Shown: positions 52,653 through 61,871, counted from the first letter of the stretch. The stretch is DNA of 64,000 nt from an uncultured Opitutia bacterium (GCA_903834135.1 CAILHZ010000016.1:607278-671277); one strand, 5' to 3'. Program-made: numbers and translations. The notes: generated by a model not told the origin, from the letters alone.

Positions 52653-53702
52653 ATGCTATCCGTACGTAAATTATTTATCTTTATCCTATGTTGCAGTGGA
52701 TGTCTGGCGTTTTACTCATTACACGCTGAGGCCATTAAGCCAAAAGTGATGATTTTAACGACCTTTGAAATCGGGAATGATACGGGTGACTCTCCTGGCG
52801 AATTGCAATACTGGGTCGAGCGTGAGAAATTAACTGGAAAGTTGTTTATTCCAGGGCTAGCGCACCCCATACGATACAACGATTCAGGCGTTTATGCTAT
52901 GCTCACAGGAACCTGTAATCGTAGCGGACTTGCTATGATGCTTGCAGGCCTCGATTCTCATCTTGATCTAAGTAAAACTTACTTTGTACTCGCTGGTATA
53001 GCTGGAATAGATCCTCAAGCTGCTAGTGTAGGAAGTGCTGCGTGGGCAAAGTGGATTGTAGACGGAGATAATGTAAACGAGCTGGATCGTTTAGATGCGC
53101 CTAAGAATTGGCCATATGGCATTTTCGCCTATGGTTCATCTCAACCAAATGAAAAACCAGGTCCACATGATTGGAGTCAAAAACCTATGGCTTTTGAACT
53201 TAATAACGGTCTTGTTAATTGGGCTTATAATCTCACAAAAAATATAGAACTTTCTGACACCGCAGAATTAAATAAATATCGCAAAACGTATGTTGGGTTT
53301 CCTAATGCTCAACGTGAACCCTTTGTATTATTAGGGGATACACTAGGCACACCGCGTTATTGGGGTGGTCCTGTTCTTAGTCAATGGGCACGTGACTGGT
53401 GTAAGCTGTACACAGATGGGAAGGCTCATTTCGTAACTACACAGTGCGAAGATCAAAGTGTAGCTTATGCATTATATATGCTTGGTAACGCAAAAAGAGT
53501 AGATCCTCAACGGTTTCTTGTTTTGCGTACGGCAAGTGACTACTGTGAACCGCCAACAGGAGTTTCTTCAATAGACAGTCTTTTGCATGGTGAAGAGGGA
53601 GGAGCCATGCTTGCTTTTGAATCTGCTTACCGAGTTGGGGCACCTGTGGTGCATGCACTAATACAAGGCTGGGGTAAGTATGAAAATGAGCTACCTCATT
53701 GA
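52653..53702 (+). CDS. NUP-family purine nucleoside permease-like secreted protein
   Basis: A 349-residue protein with a signal peptide (about 1-27, ending LHAEA) and the PF06516 pattern KPKVMILTTFEIGNDTGDSPG and FVLAGIAGIDPQAASVGSA. The family is named after a fungal purine nucleoside permease but has no membrane helices and resembles nucleoside phosphorylases, so a periplasmic purine-nucleoside-binding or processing role is more likely. The divergent NCS2 permease supports purine salvage. ATG at 52653 is preferred over a TTG at 52620, which would add 11 residues. Confidence 0.85.
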   Translation: MLSVRKLFIFILCCSGCLAFYSLHAEAIKPKVMILTTFEIGNDTGDSPGELQYWVEREKLTGKLFIPGLAHPIRYNDSGVYAMLTGTCNRSGLAMMLAGLDSHLDLSKTYFVLAGIAGIDPQAASVGSAAWAKWIVDGDNVNELDRLDAPKNWPYGIFAYGSSQPNEKPGPHDWSQKPMAFELNNGLVNWAYNLTKNIELSDTAELNKYRKTYVGFPNAQREPFVLLGDTLGTPRYWGGPVLSQWARDWCKLYTDGKAHFVTTQCEDQSVAYALYMLGNAKRVDPQRFLVLRTASDYCEPPTGVSSIDSLLHGEEGGAMLAFESAYRVGAPVVHALIQGWGKYENELPH

Positions 53703-53812
53703 GTATGAGATTTGGGAATAATTTTAAATTATTTGTATATGTAGACAGCTTTTAAGACCTATAACATGCGTGTTCGATAAAATAGTCTATTCCGCAGCTT
53801 TAGAAGCTATGT

Positions 53813-54325
53813 CTATCTGGTAAGTTTCTCAATGAGCAGTGTTCGATCCGGATATAGTTTTTGCAGGGCAAGAAGCTCTGCTAATTCAAAGTCAGAATAT
53901 TCAAAACCAGGACTTAATGTGCAACCAAACAGTGTGTAGGATTCAGTTGTGGCGGTAGCTGGCCGAGCCCCCATCCATGTTCCACGCTTTACTGTGATTT
54001 GAGGCTTTTCATCATTAAGAACGTCTGGACCTAATATTTCAAGCGATGAGCTGCCATCTGGATAAAGAAGCAGGAGCTCAAGGCTTGAGCCGTCATAGTA
54101 ATGCCATAATTCATCAGAAACGAGTCTATGGAGAGCTGAAAAATCCTCGCGAGTGACTAGGGCAAGAATTGCGGAGCTTGCTGGTCTAAAAGAAGCGTAA
54201 TGTTCTCCCAATACAGCTTGGGGTATAAATAAAGAGTTTGTGTAACTTAATGTAAACCAGGAACCTTCATGTGGAATCCTCTGCATCTTAAGATGTTCTA
54301 TGATTGAATTGGCTTTATTGCTCAT
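53813..54325 (-). CDS. Cupin DUF985-family protein
   Basis: A 170-residue cytoplasmic protein of the DUF985 (cupin_5) family: LKMQRIPHEGSWF and then the barrel blocks SDELWHYYDGSSLELLLLYPDG and FGCTLSPGFEYSDFELA. The cupin fold is clear; substrate or ligand is not. It is transcribed divergently from the gene at 54485. Confidence 0.88.
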   Translation of the reverse strand: MSNKANSIIEHLKMQRIPHEGSWFTLSYTNSLFIPQAVLGEHYASFRPASSAILALVTREDFSALHRLVSDELWHYYDGSSLELLLLYPDGSSSLEILGPDVLNDEKPQITVKRGTWMGARPATATTESYTLFGCTLSPGFEYSDFELAELLALQKLYPDRTLLIEKLTR

Positions 54326-54484
54326 AGGCTGGAGTAATACAGTATTTATAGACTACATTTAAACATTAAGGCGAATATAGGCTAAAAGAAGAATCAAAAT
54401 ATTTTTCTTAGTAGCTCATGTTTCTAGGTGGACCGAATATTAATATCATTGTAATTGTTAGCTGTGTTGGACGTCTTTTGAGAT

Positions 54485-56029
54485 ATGGCCAAAGTATTCA
54501 CACGTTTAGTATCCGCTTATAAGTTCTTATTTAGATACATTGGGCTAGGGATGCTCACTGTGGGTGGTTTAGATGGCTCTTTGAGTGCCCAGGATACGCT
54601 TGATCCTCGTACGAAGGAGGTTTTTCTATCTGCAATCAACTCTGTTGATTCACACTGGGATAGTCGGGCAGCGCTTATTGGGTCGGGTTCTTCACATACG
54701 GTTCGTGGTTCATCCTGGTATGGCTTAGGTTTAATGACACGTGATGAACCTGGAGATTTTGAGCGAGGTATTAGAACACTCTGTGCAGTTGCAGCCACCC
54801 AAATTGACTTACCTGAAATGCCTTGGGATGGAACGTTTAAGCGAGTCGCTGAAGAGAAGCTTCCTCCGCCTAAAGGAAGGGCATATGTCGATTATGATCC
54901 TAATTGGAGAGAATTTGTGGGGACAGTATTTGCACTGGCATTAATTCAACATGGCGACCGTATTTCAGCGCATGACACAGAAATTTTAGAAAACGCAATT
55001 AAGCACGCAGTTTCCGGCGAAATAAAACAAGGAAGACTTCTTCCAACATACACTAATATTTCTTTAATGTATGCTTTTCTTAGGACATTTGCTGGAAAGC
55101 GTTTTCATAACGAGCGTTGGTTAAGCGAGGGTCAAGCATGGACAGAAAAAGTTTATAACGCATATAAACTGAACGAAAGTTTTGATGAATTTAATTCTCC
55201 AACTTACTATGGAGTGGATTTTTACGGGCTTGCATTACTCAGACGCTATGGAGTAACACCGCGTCTAAGAGAGATGGGTGCTACAATGGAAGCAGGGCTT
55301 TGGCGAGATGTAGCCCGATTTTATCACCCTGGATTAAAGAACTTAGCAGGTCCTTTTGATAGGGCCTATGGTATGGATATGACCCAGTACGCTTCACTCG
55401 TTGGAGTGTGGCTAAGTTTCTCGTTACCTAATAATCAAATGCCGCTGCCTCAACTAGGTTCTTCTATGGACCATGGCGGAGATTTTCTATGTGCAATGAC
55501 TTATGCAGCATTAGGCACTCATATACCTTCTGAAGTTGTAAAAGATCTTACGGTGTTTCCTGGCGAACATCGTGTTACGCAAAAGATAGCCGATGGCTCA
55601 CGAACTGCGACGGCATGGTTTGCTGATGATATTATGATTGGAGCTGAAGAGACTGGGCTTACGCGTGGAATATTAACACCTAAAAGTCAGTTTCATCCTG
55701 CTACTATACACTGGAAGCTATCAGATGGTGGTATAGCGTGGATGTATGTTAGTAGCGCTCCTCTGCTTGATGCCAAGGCAGATAAAAACCTACTTAACAT
55801 TCACTCAAATCAAGGTGATGTTGTTTTTCGCATTCATGCTACAGGTGTTAATATAAATCACATTACTAAAGCTGTGTGGGAGCTGCCTAATTTGAGAGTT
55901 AATATTGAAAGCAATGCCAAGACTTGGCAAGTTGCGAGGGTAGCTAATGACATCGAAATCAGATTCAATGATGTATCGCTTATCACGCTTAACACACATT
56001 ATTCAACTAGTTCATTAAAAACTCCATGA
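54485..56029 (+). CDS. Secreted protein, probably alpha/alpha-toroid, unknown
   Basis: A 514-residue protein with a signal-like N-terminus (about 12-37, ending LSAQD). The middle is helical with conserved-looking FDEFNSPTYYGVDFYGLALLRRYG, which recalls (alpha/alpha)6-toroid glycan-active proteins; the last 150 residues are beta-rich, as in polysaccharide lyases and related enzymes. No family name can be given with confidence. It overlaps the next gene by 4 bases (ATGA), so the two are coupled. Confidence 0.75.
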   Translation: MAKVFTRLVSAYKFLFRYIGLGMLTVGGLDGSLSAQDTLDPRTKEVFLSAINSVDSHWDSRAALIGSGSSHTVRGSSWYGLGLMTRDEPGDFERGIRTLCAVAATQIDLPEMPWDGTFKRVAEEKLPPPKGRAYVDYDPNWREFVGTVFALALIQHGDRISAHDTEILENAIKHAVSGEIKQGRLLPTYTNISLMYAFLRTFAGKRFHNERWLSEGQAWTEKVYNAYKLNESFDEFNSPTYYGVDFYGLALLRRYGVTPRLREMGATMEAGLWRDVARFYHPGLKNLAGPFDRAYGMDMTQYASLVGVWLSFSLPNNQMPLPQLGSSMDHGGDFLCAMTYAALGTHIPSEVVKDLTVFPGEHRVTQKIADGSRTATAWFADDIMIGAEETGLTRGILTPKSQFHPATIHWKLSDGGIAWMYVSSAPLLDAKADKNLLNIHSNQGDVVFRIHATGVNINHITKAVWELPNLRVNIESNAKTWQVARVANDIEIRFNDVSLITLNTHYSTSSLKTP

Positions 56030-57012
56030 GTATGTCACCTCATAAATATTTAATTAGTGGAATTCTCTTTTTTGGACTCATATCTCTCATTGGGTATAGT
56101 TCAGTAATGCAGGTAAGACTAAGTGAGACGGATTATCTAAAACAGTTTCCCAAGGGAAGGCTTACGGCACTCGTTATTAAAGGTAAGCCCGACGCTAACG
56201 GTGATACTCATTCCAATAGGGCAACGTGTTGGTATATGATTGGGGCTGTTATTGCTGGTGATACAAAGGAAGTAGAACGTGCCTGGGTTACAATTGATAA
56301 AGCCTTTGAGCATCAAAAGCCAAATGGAGCGGTAGTGAATGAAACTAATCTTAAAAATGCAGCTAACGTAAGGGGCACATTTTTTTATCTTCAGGAATTA
56401 GCACACGCAATTGTCATCATACAGGACTCCCCAATGGAGCCTCGATTCCATGATCGTATCGAAAAGCTAAAGCCGAAGATTAGGAAAGCCTGTGATTTAA
56501 TGAGCGCAAATTATGATGTAATTATCATCGATAATACCTTGGCAATTAACCGAATTGTGATTGCAGCAAAAGCATTTGGTTATTGTGGATTACTTTTAAA
56601 AGATGAGTCCCTAATTAAGACTTCAAAACGACTCATTGCCCATGCTCTAGCCCATAGAGATAAAGACGGTGTTTTTATAGAAAAAGGCGGAAGAGACTCG
56701 AGTTATAATGCAGTATCAATCTTCTTTGGCGAAGTGCTTGCTCTAAATATCTCAATACCAGAATTTGAAGATGCTTTGCCCGCTGCTGTGAATTGGGAAG
56801 TTGCGCGCATCAAACCATCGGGTGAAGTGGATGTAACAGATAACACACGCACAGGGGTGGGTAAGGAGTTCGTTTCAGGGCATCCTAAAAATGTAAACAC
56901 AAAGGAAGTAATTTTTGCCCTAACTTTCTACGGTCTAATCCATCATGATGAGAAGGTGTTAGAGGTGGCGGATAGAATCTTTAAATATATCCAAGCAGAA
57001 AGTATTAATTAG
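56026..57012 (+). CDS. Membrane-anchored helical protein, unknown
   Basis: A 328-residue protein with one N-terminal hydrophobic segment (about 8-28), then a largely helical body. Repeated helix-pair patterns (NRIVIAAKAFGYCGLLLKDE, SSYNAVSIFFGEVLAL) suggest an alpha/alpha-barrel. No family is recognised. The ATGA overlap with the preceding gene ties the pair together, and the 3' end overlaps the convergent NamZ gene by 8 bases. Confidence 0.7.
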   Translation: MSMSPHKYLISGILFFGLISLIGYSSVMQVRLSETDYLKQFPKGRLTALVIKGKPDANGDTHSNRATCWYMIGAVIAGDTKEVERAWVTIDKAFEHQKPNGAVVNETNLKNAANVRGTFFYLQELAHAIVIIQDSPMEPRFHDRIEKLKPKIRKACDLMSANYDVIIIDNTLAINRIVIAAKAFGYCGLLLKDESLIKTSKRLIAHALAHRDKDGVFIEKGGRDSSYNAVSIFFGEVLALNISIPEFEDALPAAVNWEVARIKPSGEVDVTDNTRTGVGKEFVSGHPKNVNTKEVIFALTFYGLIHHDEKVLEVADRIFKYIQAESIN

Positions 57013-58291
57013 GATAAAGTAAATATTGAATTCTACGTTTATTAAATGCCTCTAGCTCTTTGCTGAACGAAGAATATATTTCTGTAATAGATTTTCCTGA
57101 ACTTATTAAATCAAATGTTTTTTGGTCACCCAAGAAACGTTCAATAGAACTGAGTTTGAAACTTTCAGGATAAAGTTTTTCAAGTTCCAATATCACATGA
57201 ATGCCTAAGTCGATACTTCGGCATTTATTACGATCTGTGATGATAATACGAACACCGTTACAGGGGGTATTACGAAGCTTTAAGTTCGTTTTAGGGCCAC
57301 GGTAGAGTGTATCGGTTGGCGTAAAGTGCACGGCTTCAAATGCTAGGCCGGGAAGTTGTAAGGTAGTAAGGGCCTGAGTTAATGCTTTTGCATCGATATA
57401 GGGTGCGCCAATTTGCTCAAAAGGTTGAGTTGTTCCACGACCTAAAGAAACACTGGTTCCCTCCATTAGGCATAAACCTGGATATAAAATCGCCGCATTT
57501 AGCGTTTTGATAGCAGGAGATGGATCTTTCCAAGGCAGGCCTGTCTGATCAAACCACATACTTCGGGTCCAGTTTTCACAAGAAATAACCTTCAGTCTTA
57601 CTCCTAAATGACATTCTGAATTCATCATCTGAGCTAATTCACCAAGTGTCATGCCGTGACGTATGGGCACATGATGAAAACCAATAAAATTGATGGGATC
57701 TGTTAATACAGGACCTTCTACGAATAATCCACTAATTGGATTAATTCGATCTAAAACATAGAAGTCTTTATGCGCTTCCGAGGCAGCCTGAAGGGATGCT
57801 TTAAGAGTAGCTGCATAAGTATAAAAACGTGCTCCAATATCCTGTATATCGAAGACTAAAGCATCAATTGATTCAAGTTGTGACAATTGCGGTCCCCTAG
57901 AACGCATGATCATCTCTTGATAATCATTATTACTTTGGTTCGGGAGGCGCTTGGGTGCTGCTCTATATAGACTATAAACAGGGAGATGTGTTTTTGCATC
58001 TACTGAGTCACCTACATCTGAGTCTGCTTCTCCTCGTATTCCATGTTCTGGACTGAATAAAGCAACTAGCGTTATTCCTTTAGCTTGTGCGAGTAGATCA
58101 ATTGTTGGGATACCATCTTTATTTTGCCCCGAATGATTGGTTATTAAACCAATCCTTTTACCTTGGAGTAAGACGTATTGTTCACGCTGCAGTACGTCAA
58201 TTCCATTAAGAGATCTCGTATATGGGTGTGCACCTAGTAAGCTTTTATATACAAGAAGAGCAAGAAATGTACTAATCAAAAGCTGTTTCAT
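57005..58291 (-). CDS. namZ: Exo-beta-N-acetylmuramidase NamZ (DUF1343)
   Basis: A 428-residue secreted protein with a signal peptide (about 1-20). DUF1343 landmarks are all present: GLITNHSGQNKDG, LFSPEHGIRGEAD, DIQDIGARFYTYAATL and the GRGTTQPFE block. The characterised enzyme removes terminal MurNAc from peptidoglycan fragments, so it belongs to cell-wall sugar recovery; a MurNAc kinase or etherase is not adjacent. Its end overlaps the convergent gene by 8 bases. Confidence 0.92.
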   Translation of the reverse strand: MKQLLISTFLALLVYKSLLGAHPYTRSLNGIDVLQREQYVLLQGKRIGLITNHSGQNKDGIPTIDLLAQAKGITLVALFSPEHGIRGEADSDVGDSVDAKTHLPVYSLYRAAPKRLPNQSNNDYQEMIMRSRGPQLSQLESIDALVFDIQDIGARFYTYAATLKASLQAASEAHKDFYVLDRINPISGLFVEGPVLTDPINFIGFHHVPIRHGMTLGELAQMMNSECHLGVRLKVISCENWTRSMWFDQTGLPWKDPSPAIKTLNAAILYPGLCLMEGTSVSLGRGTTQPFEQIGAPYIDAKALTQALTTLQLPGLAFEAVHFTPTDTLYRGPKTNLKLRNTPCNGVRIIITDRNKCRSIDLGIHVILELEKLYPESFKLSSIERFLGDQKTFDLISSGKSITEIYSSFSKELEAFNKRRIQYLLYPN

Positions 58292-58352
58292 GAATGAGGT
58301 TTATTCGCCAGCAAAAGCTAAACTGCAATAAAATGTGAATTAAGCAATAGAG

Positions 58353-58847
58353 TCATTCATGATGGTCAGACGTTAGACTAAAGTGCATCTGTATATTGCA
58401 GCGCTCGTAGTGTGAAGAACAGCATGCAACTTCAACGAACCCAATTTTTTTATATAAACTAATAGCTGGTTCAAGTTTAGTATTACTGTAAAGGTGTATC
58501 GATTCAGCGTTTAATTGTTTTGCTTTAACGATTGCAGCATGTACCAAGAGCTTGCCTATACCTTTACCGCGCAAATATTCGTCGACTGCTAATTTAGTAA
58601 GCTCATAGCATGCTGTACCATGCGGTATAAGGGCACAGACTCCAACAGGTTTAGACTTAAAGAGTGCGACTAAAATAAATCCACCTTTATTTATAATTGC
58701 CGATTCAGGATTGTTGAGTGTCCAGATGTCTGAGGCTTCGAGGAAAAAATACTTTTTTATCCACGTTTCGTTCAAGATACGAAACAGCTCAGCATATTCA
58801 GCCTTGTAGGGAACTACTTGGATCTCAGGCAATACTATTGTACTCAT
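58353..58847 (-). CDS. GNAT-family N-acetyltransferase
   Basis: A 164-residue acetyltransferase. The acetyl-CoA-binding loop is RGKGIG in YLRGKGIGKLLVHAA, preceded by the beta4 strand ELTKLAVDE and followed by HLYSNTKLEPAISLYKKIGF. Target unknown; the closest described relatives are small-molecule or peptide acetyltransferases. It lies 61 bases upstream of the NamZ gene, on the same strand. Confidence 0.92.
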   Translation of the reverse strand: MSTIVLPEIQVVPYKAEYAELFRILNETWIKKYFFLEASDIWTLNNPESAIINKGGFILVALFKSKPVGVCALIPHGTACYELTKLAVDEYLRGKGIGKLLVHAAIVKAKQLNAESIHLYSNTKLEPAISLYKKIGFVEVACCSSHYERCNIQMHFSLTSDHHE

Positions 58848-58962
58848 AACAACTTATATAAAATAATAGGTGGTATATGAGATTAATAAATTAGCTTAGT
58901 AAATAGTCCGTTGTGATGTAGGTAGCAACCAAAGTACTTAAGACAAGTTAATGTACAAAGTA

Positions 58963-59775
58963 TCAATCATCACTTGAAACAAATATTTCTTGTGAAATTG
59001 GCTCAATAGTAGTTGAAGGTAAATTCTGATGAGCCAGAACCTTGATAGCTGCATTTACATTTTCTACACCATAGATTTCTGGATGATTTAGAACAATACG
59101 ACTAAATAACTGCATTGCATATTTTTGAGAATTTTTATTCCTGCCAGTATCTTTAATTCTGTAAAAGTATAGCGGTTCAGGAATGCGTTTACCCAGAAAA
59201 CCTTTTTTACACATTGCTATCCAAAAATCCCAATCTTCTAAGCCAGCCGTCATATTTCTATTATAGCCACCTGCTGACTGCCATGCAGATTTTCTGAATA
59301 AAGATGTATTTGGTATATAGTTACTAACTGAATATAAATGTAAGATACAAAACTCTAAACTTGGATGGGTTAAATTAGACGCACCAAAATGTTGCCAATC
59401 GCAATAAGCTATACCTACAGAATCGTCTGTATCCAACAGGTGAGTCATTTTATTTAGTAACTCTGGGTGAATCTTATCATCTGCATCTAAACAAAGTACA
59501 TAATGTCCATTCGAATGTTTGATTCCTGCATTTCTAGCATCACATACTCCACTGTTAATTTTATCAACGAGCCTTATTTTATATGCATCGTATTTTTTTA
59601 TTAGCAATTTAGCTATCGAAGTTGTTTCGTCAGTGCTACCATCGTTTACGATTATTATTTCCCAATATTTGTATGATTGGGCAATAACACTACTTATGCA
59701 TTCTTCTAGATATTGGCCTTGTAGATATGATGGAATCACTACCGAAACCATGTGTTTGTTAAAAACTGCATTCAT
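58963..59775 (-). CDS. Family 2 glycosyltransferase
   Basis: A 270-residue GT-A enzyme. The N-terminal VSVVIPSYLQGQYLEECISSV, the VNDGSTDETTSIA block and the metal-binding DADD motif (in VLCLDADDKI) are all present. It should transfer a sugar from a nucleotide donor, probably in surface glycan or lipopolysaccharide synthesis. It may start at the ATG at 59775 or at Met9 (59751). No obvious partner genes lie beside it. Confidence 0.92.
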   Translation of the reverse strand: MNAVFNKHMVSVVIPSYLQGQYLEECISSVIAQSYKYWEIIIVNDGSTDETTSIAKLLIKKYDAYKIRLVDKINSGVCDARNAGIKHSNGHYVLCLDADDKIHPELLNKMTHLLDTDDSVGIAYCDWQHFGASNLTHPSLEFCILHLYSVSNYIPNTSLFRKSAWQSAGGYNRNMTAGLEDWDFWIAMCKKGFLGKRIPEPLYFYRIKDTGRNKNSQKYAMQLFSRIVLNHPEIYGVENVNAAIKVLAHQNLPSTTIEPISQEIFVSSDD

Positions 59776-60071
59776 TTAAATGGCTTGTAGAGGGTTATAT
59801 TTAATTACCTAAATATTTATCTATTAAGCAATGTTTTGGATTAGTAAAATTAATGGGGCCATGTCCCAGATTATTGAAAGCTTTAGATGCAAATATTAAG
59901 AAAGTGGATATAATATGAGACTAAACCATAATCTTTTTCCGGGATCTAAATAAATGTGCAAATAATATTTTAGCTATGTTGTTTTCGAGTCGTTATACTG
60001 AATTCGTCTAGCGATTCTAGCACCTATACGATAAAAGTTTTTTGTCTAAATTTCACTATTACTCAAATAAT
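59776..60071. other. Intergenic region, 296 bases, no gene seen
   Basis: AT-rich spacer between the divergent glycosyltransferase and receiver genes. TATACT at 59994-59999 could be a -10 element for the receiver gene, but no good -35 precedes it. No tRNA, repeat or long hairpin is seen. Confidence 0.5.
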
Positions 60072-60470
60072 ATGCCCACCACGATTTTAACTGTTGATGA
60101 TAGTTCAACATTACGAAGGATCGTTAAGAGATTGCTTCAGCCTTACGCTGTAGATCTTATAGAAGCAGAAAATGGTGAAGTGGGACTCGCTTTAGCTAAT
60201 GAAAAGCATCCTGATTTAATATTACTCGATCGTACTATGCCAGTAATGGATGGAGTAGTGATGCTATCACATCTCAGGGAGAATGAAAAAACAAGGCATA
60301 TACCTGTGGTTATGCTTACGGCAGATGCTGATCTTCATACTATTGCCGAAGTTGGACATTTGGGTGCTGCCGGTTACATTACTAAGCCATTTGATGACGA
60401 CGATTTCATAAAGAAAATCACGCATGTTATTCAATTAACACCTAGAAGTTCGCCTACAGCGACTAACTAA
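60072..60470 (+). CDS. Stand-alone receiver-domain response regulator
   Basis: A 132-residue CheY-like protein starting at the ATG at 60072, directly before the VDDSS acidic pair (Asp9, Asp10); a TTG at 60042 would add ten residues. The phosphoacceptor is Asp53 in LLDRTMP; the Thr of VMLTAD and the Lys of TKPF complete the active site. There is no output domain and no histidine kinase nearby, so its partner is unknown. Stand-alone receivers often serve in phosphorelays or motility. Confidence 0.9.
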   Translation: MPTTILTVDDSSTLRRIVKRLLQPYAVDLIEAENGEVGLALANEKHPDLILLDRTMPVMDGVVMLSHLRENEKTRHIPVVMLTADADLHTIAEVGHLGAAGYITKPFDDDDFIKKITHVIQLTPRSSPTATN

Positions 60471-60619
60471 ATAATTTATTCATCTGCGATTTAGTTTCGG
60501 TATCTCTAGCATAGATATATCTACCTAACATCTGCTTTATAAAATTAGCTAAGTTGTTATGTTACTTAGTAAGCAATAGAATAGATCTATAGGTTTATTG
60601 TATTAATCTTTGTAAGAGA

Positions 60620-60979
60620 TTAAAGTGCTTTAATTACTTTATCTATTACAATACTTATATCTTGTTTTGAAAATGGTTTACTCAGGAATGCGATTGCTCC
60701 CAAGTCTACTGCATCAAATATAAAGTCATTGTAACCAGATACTAAGACTATTTTGGCTTTGTATTCGACTTTAGATAGTAGATCAGTGGCCGTCTTGCCA
60801 TCCCATAGGTGTACATCTAAAAATAGCAGTTCAGGTTTCAACTTATTAATACTAGCTACAGCTACATCAAATGAATCTGCTTCACCAACGATCTTTAAAG
60901 CAGAATTTTCTTTTAGTCTGTGAGTAATGACTTTTCGAACCATATCATCATCTTCGACTATAAGAGTGGTGATTTTCAC
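60620..60979 (-). CDS. Stand-alone receiver-domain response regulator
   Basis: A 119-residue receiver with Glu9-Asp10-Asp11 (VEDDD), phosphoacceptor Asp55 in FLDVHLWDGKTATDLL, the Ser of LVSGY and the Lys of SKPF. No DNA-binding part follows. It ends 149 bases from the other receiver gene, tail to tail. The pair could belong to one relay, but no kinase or phosphotransfer gene is in the window. Confidence 0.9.
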   Translation of the reverse strand: MKITTLIVEDDDMVRKVITHRLKENSALKIVGEADSFDVAVASINKLKPELLFLDVHLWDGKTATDLLSKVEYKAKIVLVSGYNDFIFDAVDLGAIAFLSKPFSKQDISIVIDKVIKAL

Positions 60980-61263
60980 GTCAGAATATTTCTATGGTTT
61001 TATTTTTTATGTTATATTTAACGTGTAATGTTTAAACGGCACACCTAGTTTCAAATTAATAGGTATGTTAAAGAAGTTGTTAGCTTATCTTGGGATAAAT
61101 GTTCTAAGTATACTATCCTTCAGTTGTTTAGGAATATAGTAAGCGTTCGAACTAATGACTTTTCTGTGCAATAATAATTTATATCAAATGATCAGGCCTT
61201 ACGTATTTATGGCTTAAGCCTATCTATCGATACGGGCGCAGATTTAGCGATGAAGTGCGGCGG

Positions 61264-61292
61264 TTGACTGATTTTTAGTATATAACAATGAT
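61264..61292 (+). promoter_or_regulatory. Candidate promoter for the SnoaL-like gene
   Basis: TTGACT (61264-61269) matches five of six -35 bases, followed after 17 bases by AATGAT (61287-61292), which matches four of six -10 bases. The start point would fall near 61299, at the edge of the inverted repeat there. Confidence 0.3.
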
Positions 61293-61298
61293 CGTATA

Positions 61299-61318
61299 TT
61301 CAGAAATTTCTTTCTGAA
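61299..61318. promoter_or_regulatory. Inverted repeat TTCAGAAA-N4-TTTCTGAA
   Basis: TTCAGAAA (61299-61306) and TTTCTGAA (61311-61318) are perfect 8-base complements with a 4-base centre, just before the SnoaL-like gene. The symmetry and position at the likely transcription start fit an operator; it could also fold as a 5' UTR stem. Confidence 0.45.
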
Positions 61319-61346
61319 ATTACCCCCCCAAAAAAAAGGTTCAAAT

Positions 61347-61817
61347 ATGAAAAAGTTAATCAAGAAGTTGCTGTATACGTTATTAATTTCACTTTTCAGT
61401 GCAGGCATTGGGCTTGCAGCTGATATGGATTCACAAGCTTTAACATTAGTTAAATTAGATGATCAATGGTCTGCAGCTGCCGTAAAAAAGGATACTGATC
61501 TAGTTGTTTCTTTCTATACCGATGACGCCACTGTATACCCACCTAACGATATTATTGGAACAGGGCATGATGGTGCTAAAAAGATATGGGGTGCTATGCT
61601 ATCTGATCCAAGCCTTACTATTTCATGGAAAGCACAGCATGCTGAAATAGCATCGTCAGGCGATATTGGTTATACTTCTGGTACTTATGAACTGTCCATG
61701 AAAGGCCCAGATGGTAAACCAATTAATGATAAAGGGAAATTTCTTTGCGTATGGAAAAAGCAAAGCGATGGTAAATGGAAAGCGTTACGCGATATGTGGA
61801 ATTCAGATTTAAAGTAA
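61347..61817 (+). CDS. Secreted SnoaL/DUF4440-like protein
   Basis: A 156-residue protein with a signal peptide (about 1-25, ending GLAAD) and an NTF2-like alpha+beta barrel typical of SnoaL/DUF4440: LDDQWSAAAVKKDTDLVVSFYTDDATVYPP, then SGTYELSMKGPDGKP and WKKQSDGKWKALRDMWNSD. The fold is common to small isomerases and ligand-binding proteins; function here is unknown. AAGG sits 8 bases before the ATG. A clear terminator follows, so it is monocistronic. Confidence 0.85.
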   Translation: MKKLIKKLLYTLLISLFSAGIGLAADMDSQALTLVKLDDQWSAAAVKKDTDLVVSFYTDDATVYPPNDIIGTGHDGAKKIWGAMLSDPSLTISWKAQHAEIASSGDIGYTSGTYELSMKGPDGKPINDKGKFLCVWKKQSDGKWKALRDMWNSDLK

Positions 61818-61837
61818 ACGCATCATCTTAGAACACA

Positions 61838-61871
61838 AAAAAAGTACTATTTAATCAGTAGTGCTTTTTTA
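61838..61871 (+). terminator. Rho-independent terminator after the SnoaL-like gene
   Basis: AAAAAAGTACTA (61838-61849) pairs with TAGTGCTTTTTT (61859-61870) with one G-U pair and a 9-base loop, with the T-run forming the end of the stem. Because of the A-run it can also act on the reverse-strand gene. Confidence 0.75.

Larger units (their letters stand above)
60980..61346. other. Intergenic region, 367 bases, with likely promoter
   Basis: AT-rich region between the divergent receiver and SnoaL-like genes. It contains an imperfect stem AGGCCTTA (61194-61201) with TAAGCCT (61215-61221), a promoter-like pair near 61264-61292, an inverted repeat at 61299-61318 and a run of seven C then eight A (61323-61337). 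No reading frame of note is seen. Confidence 0.6.
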
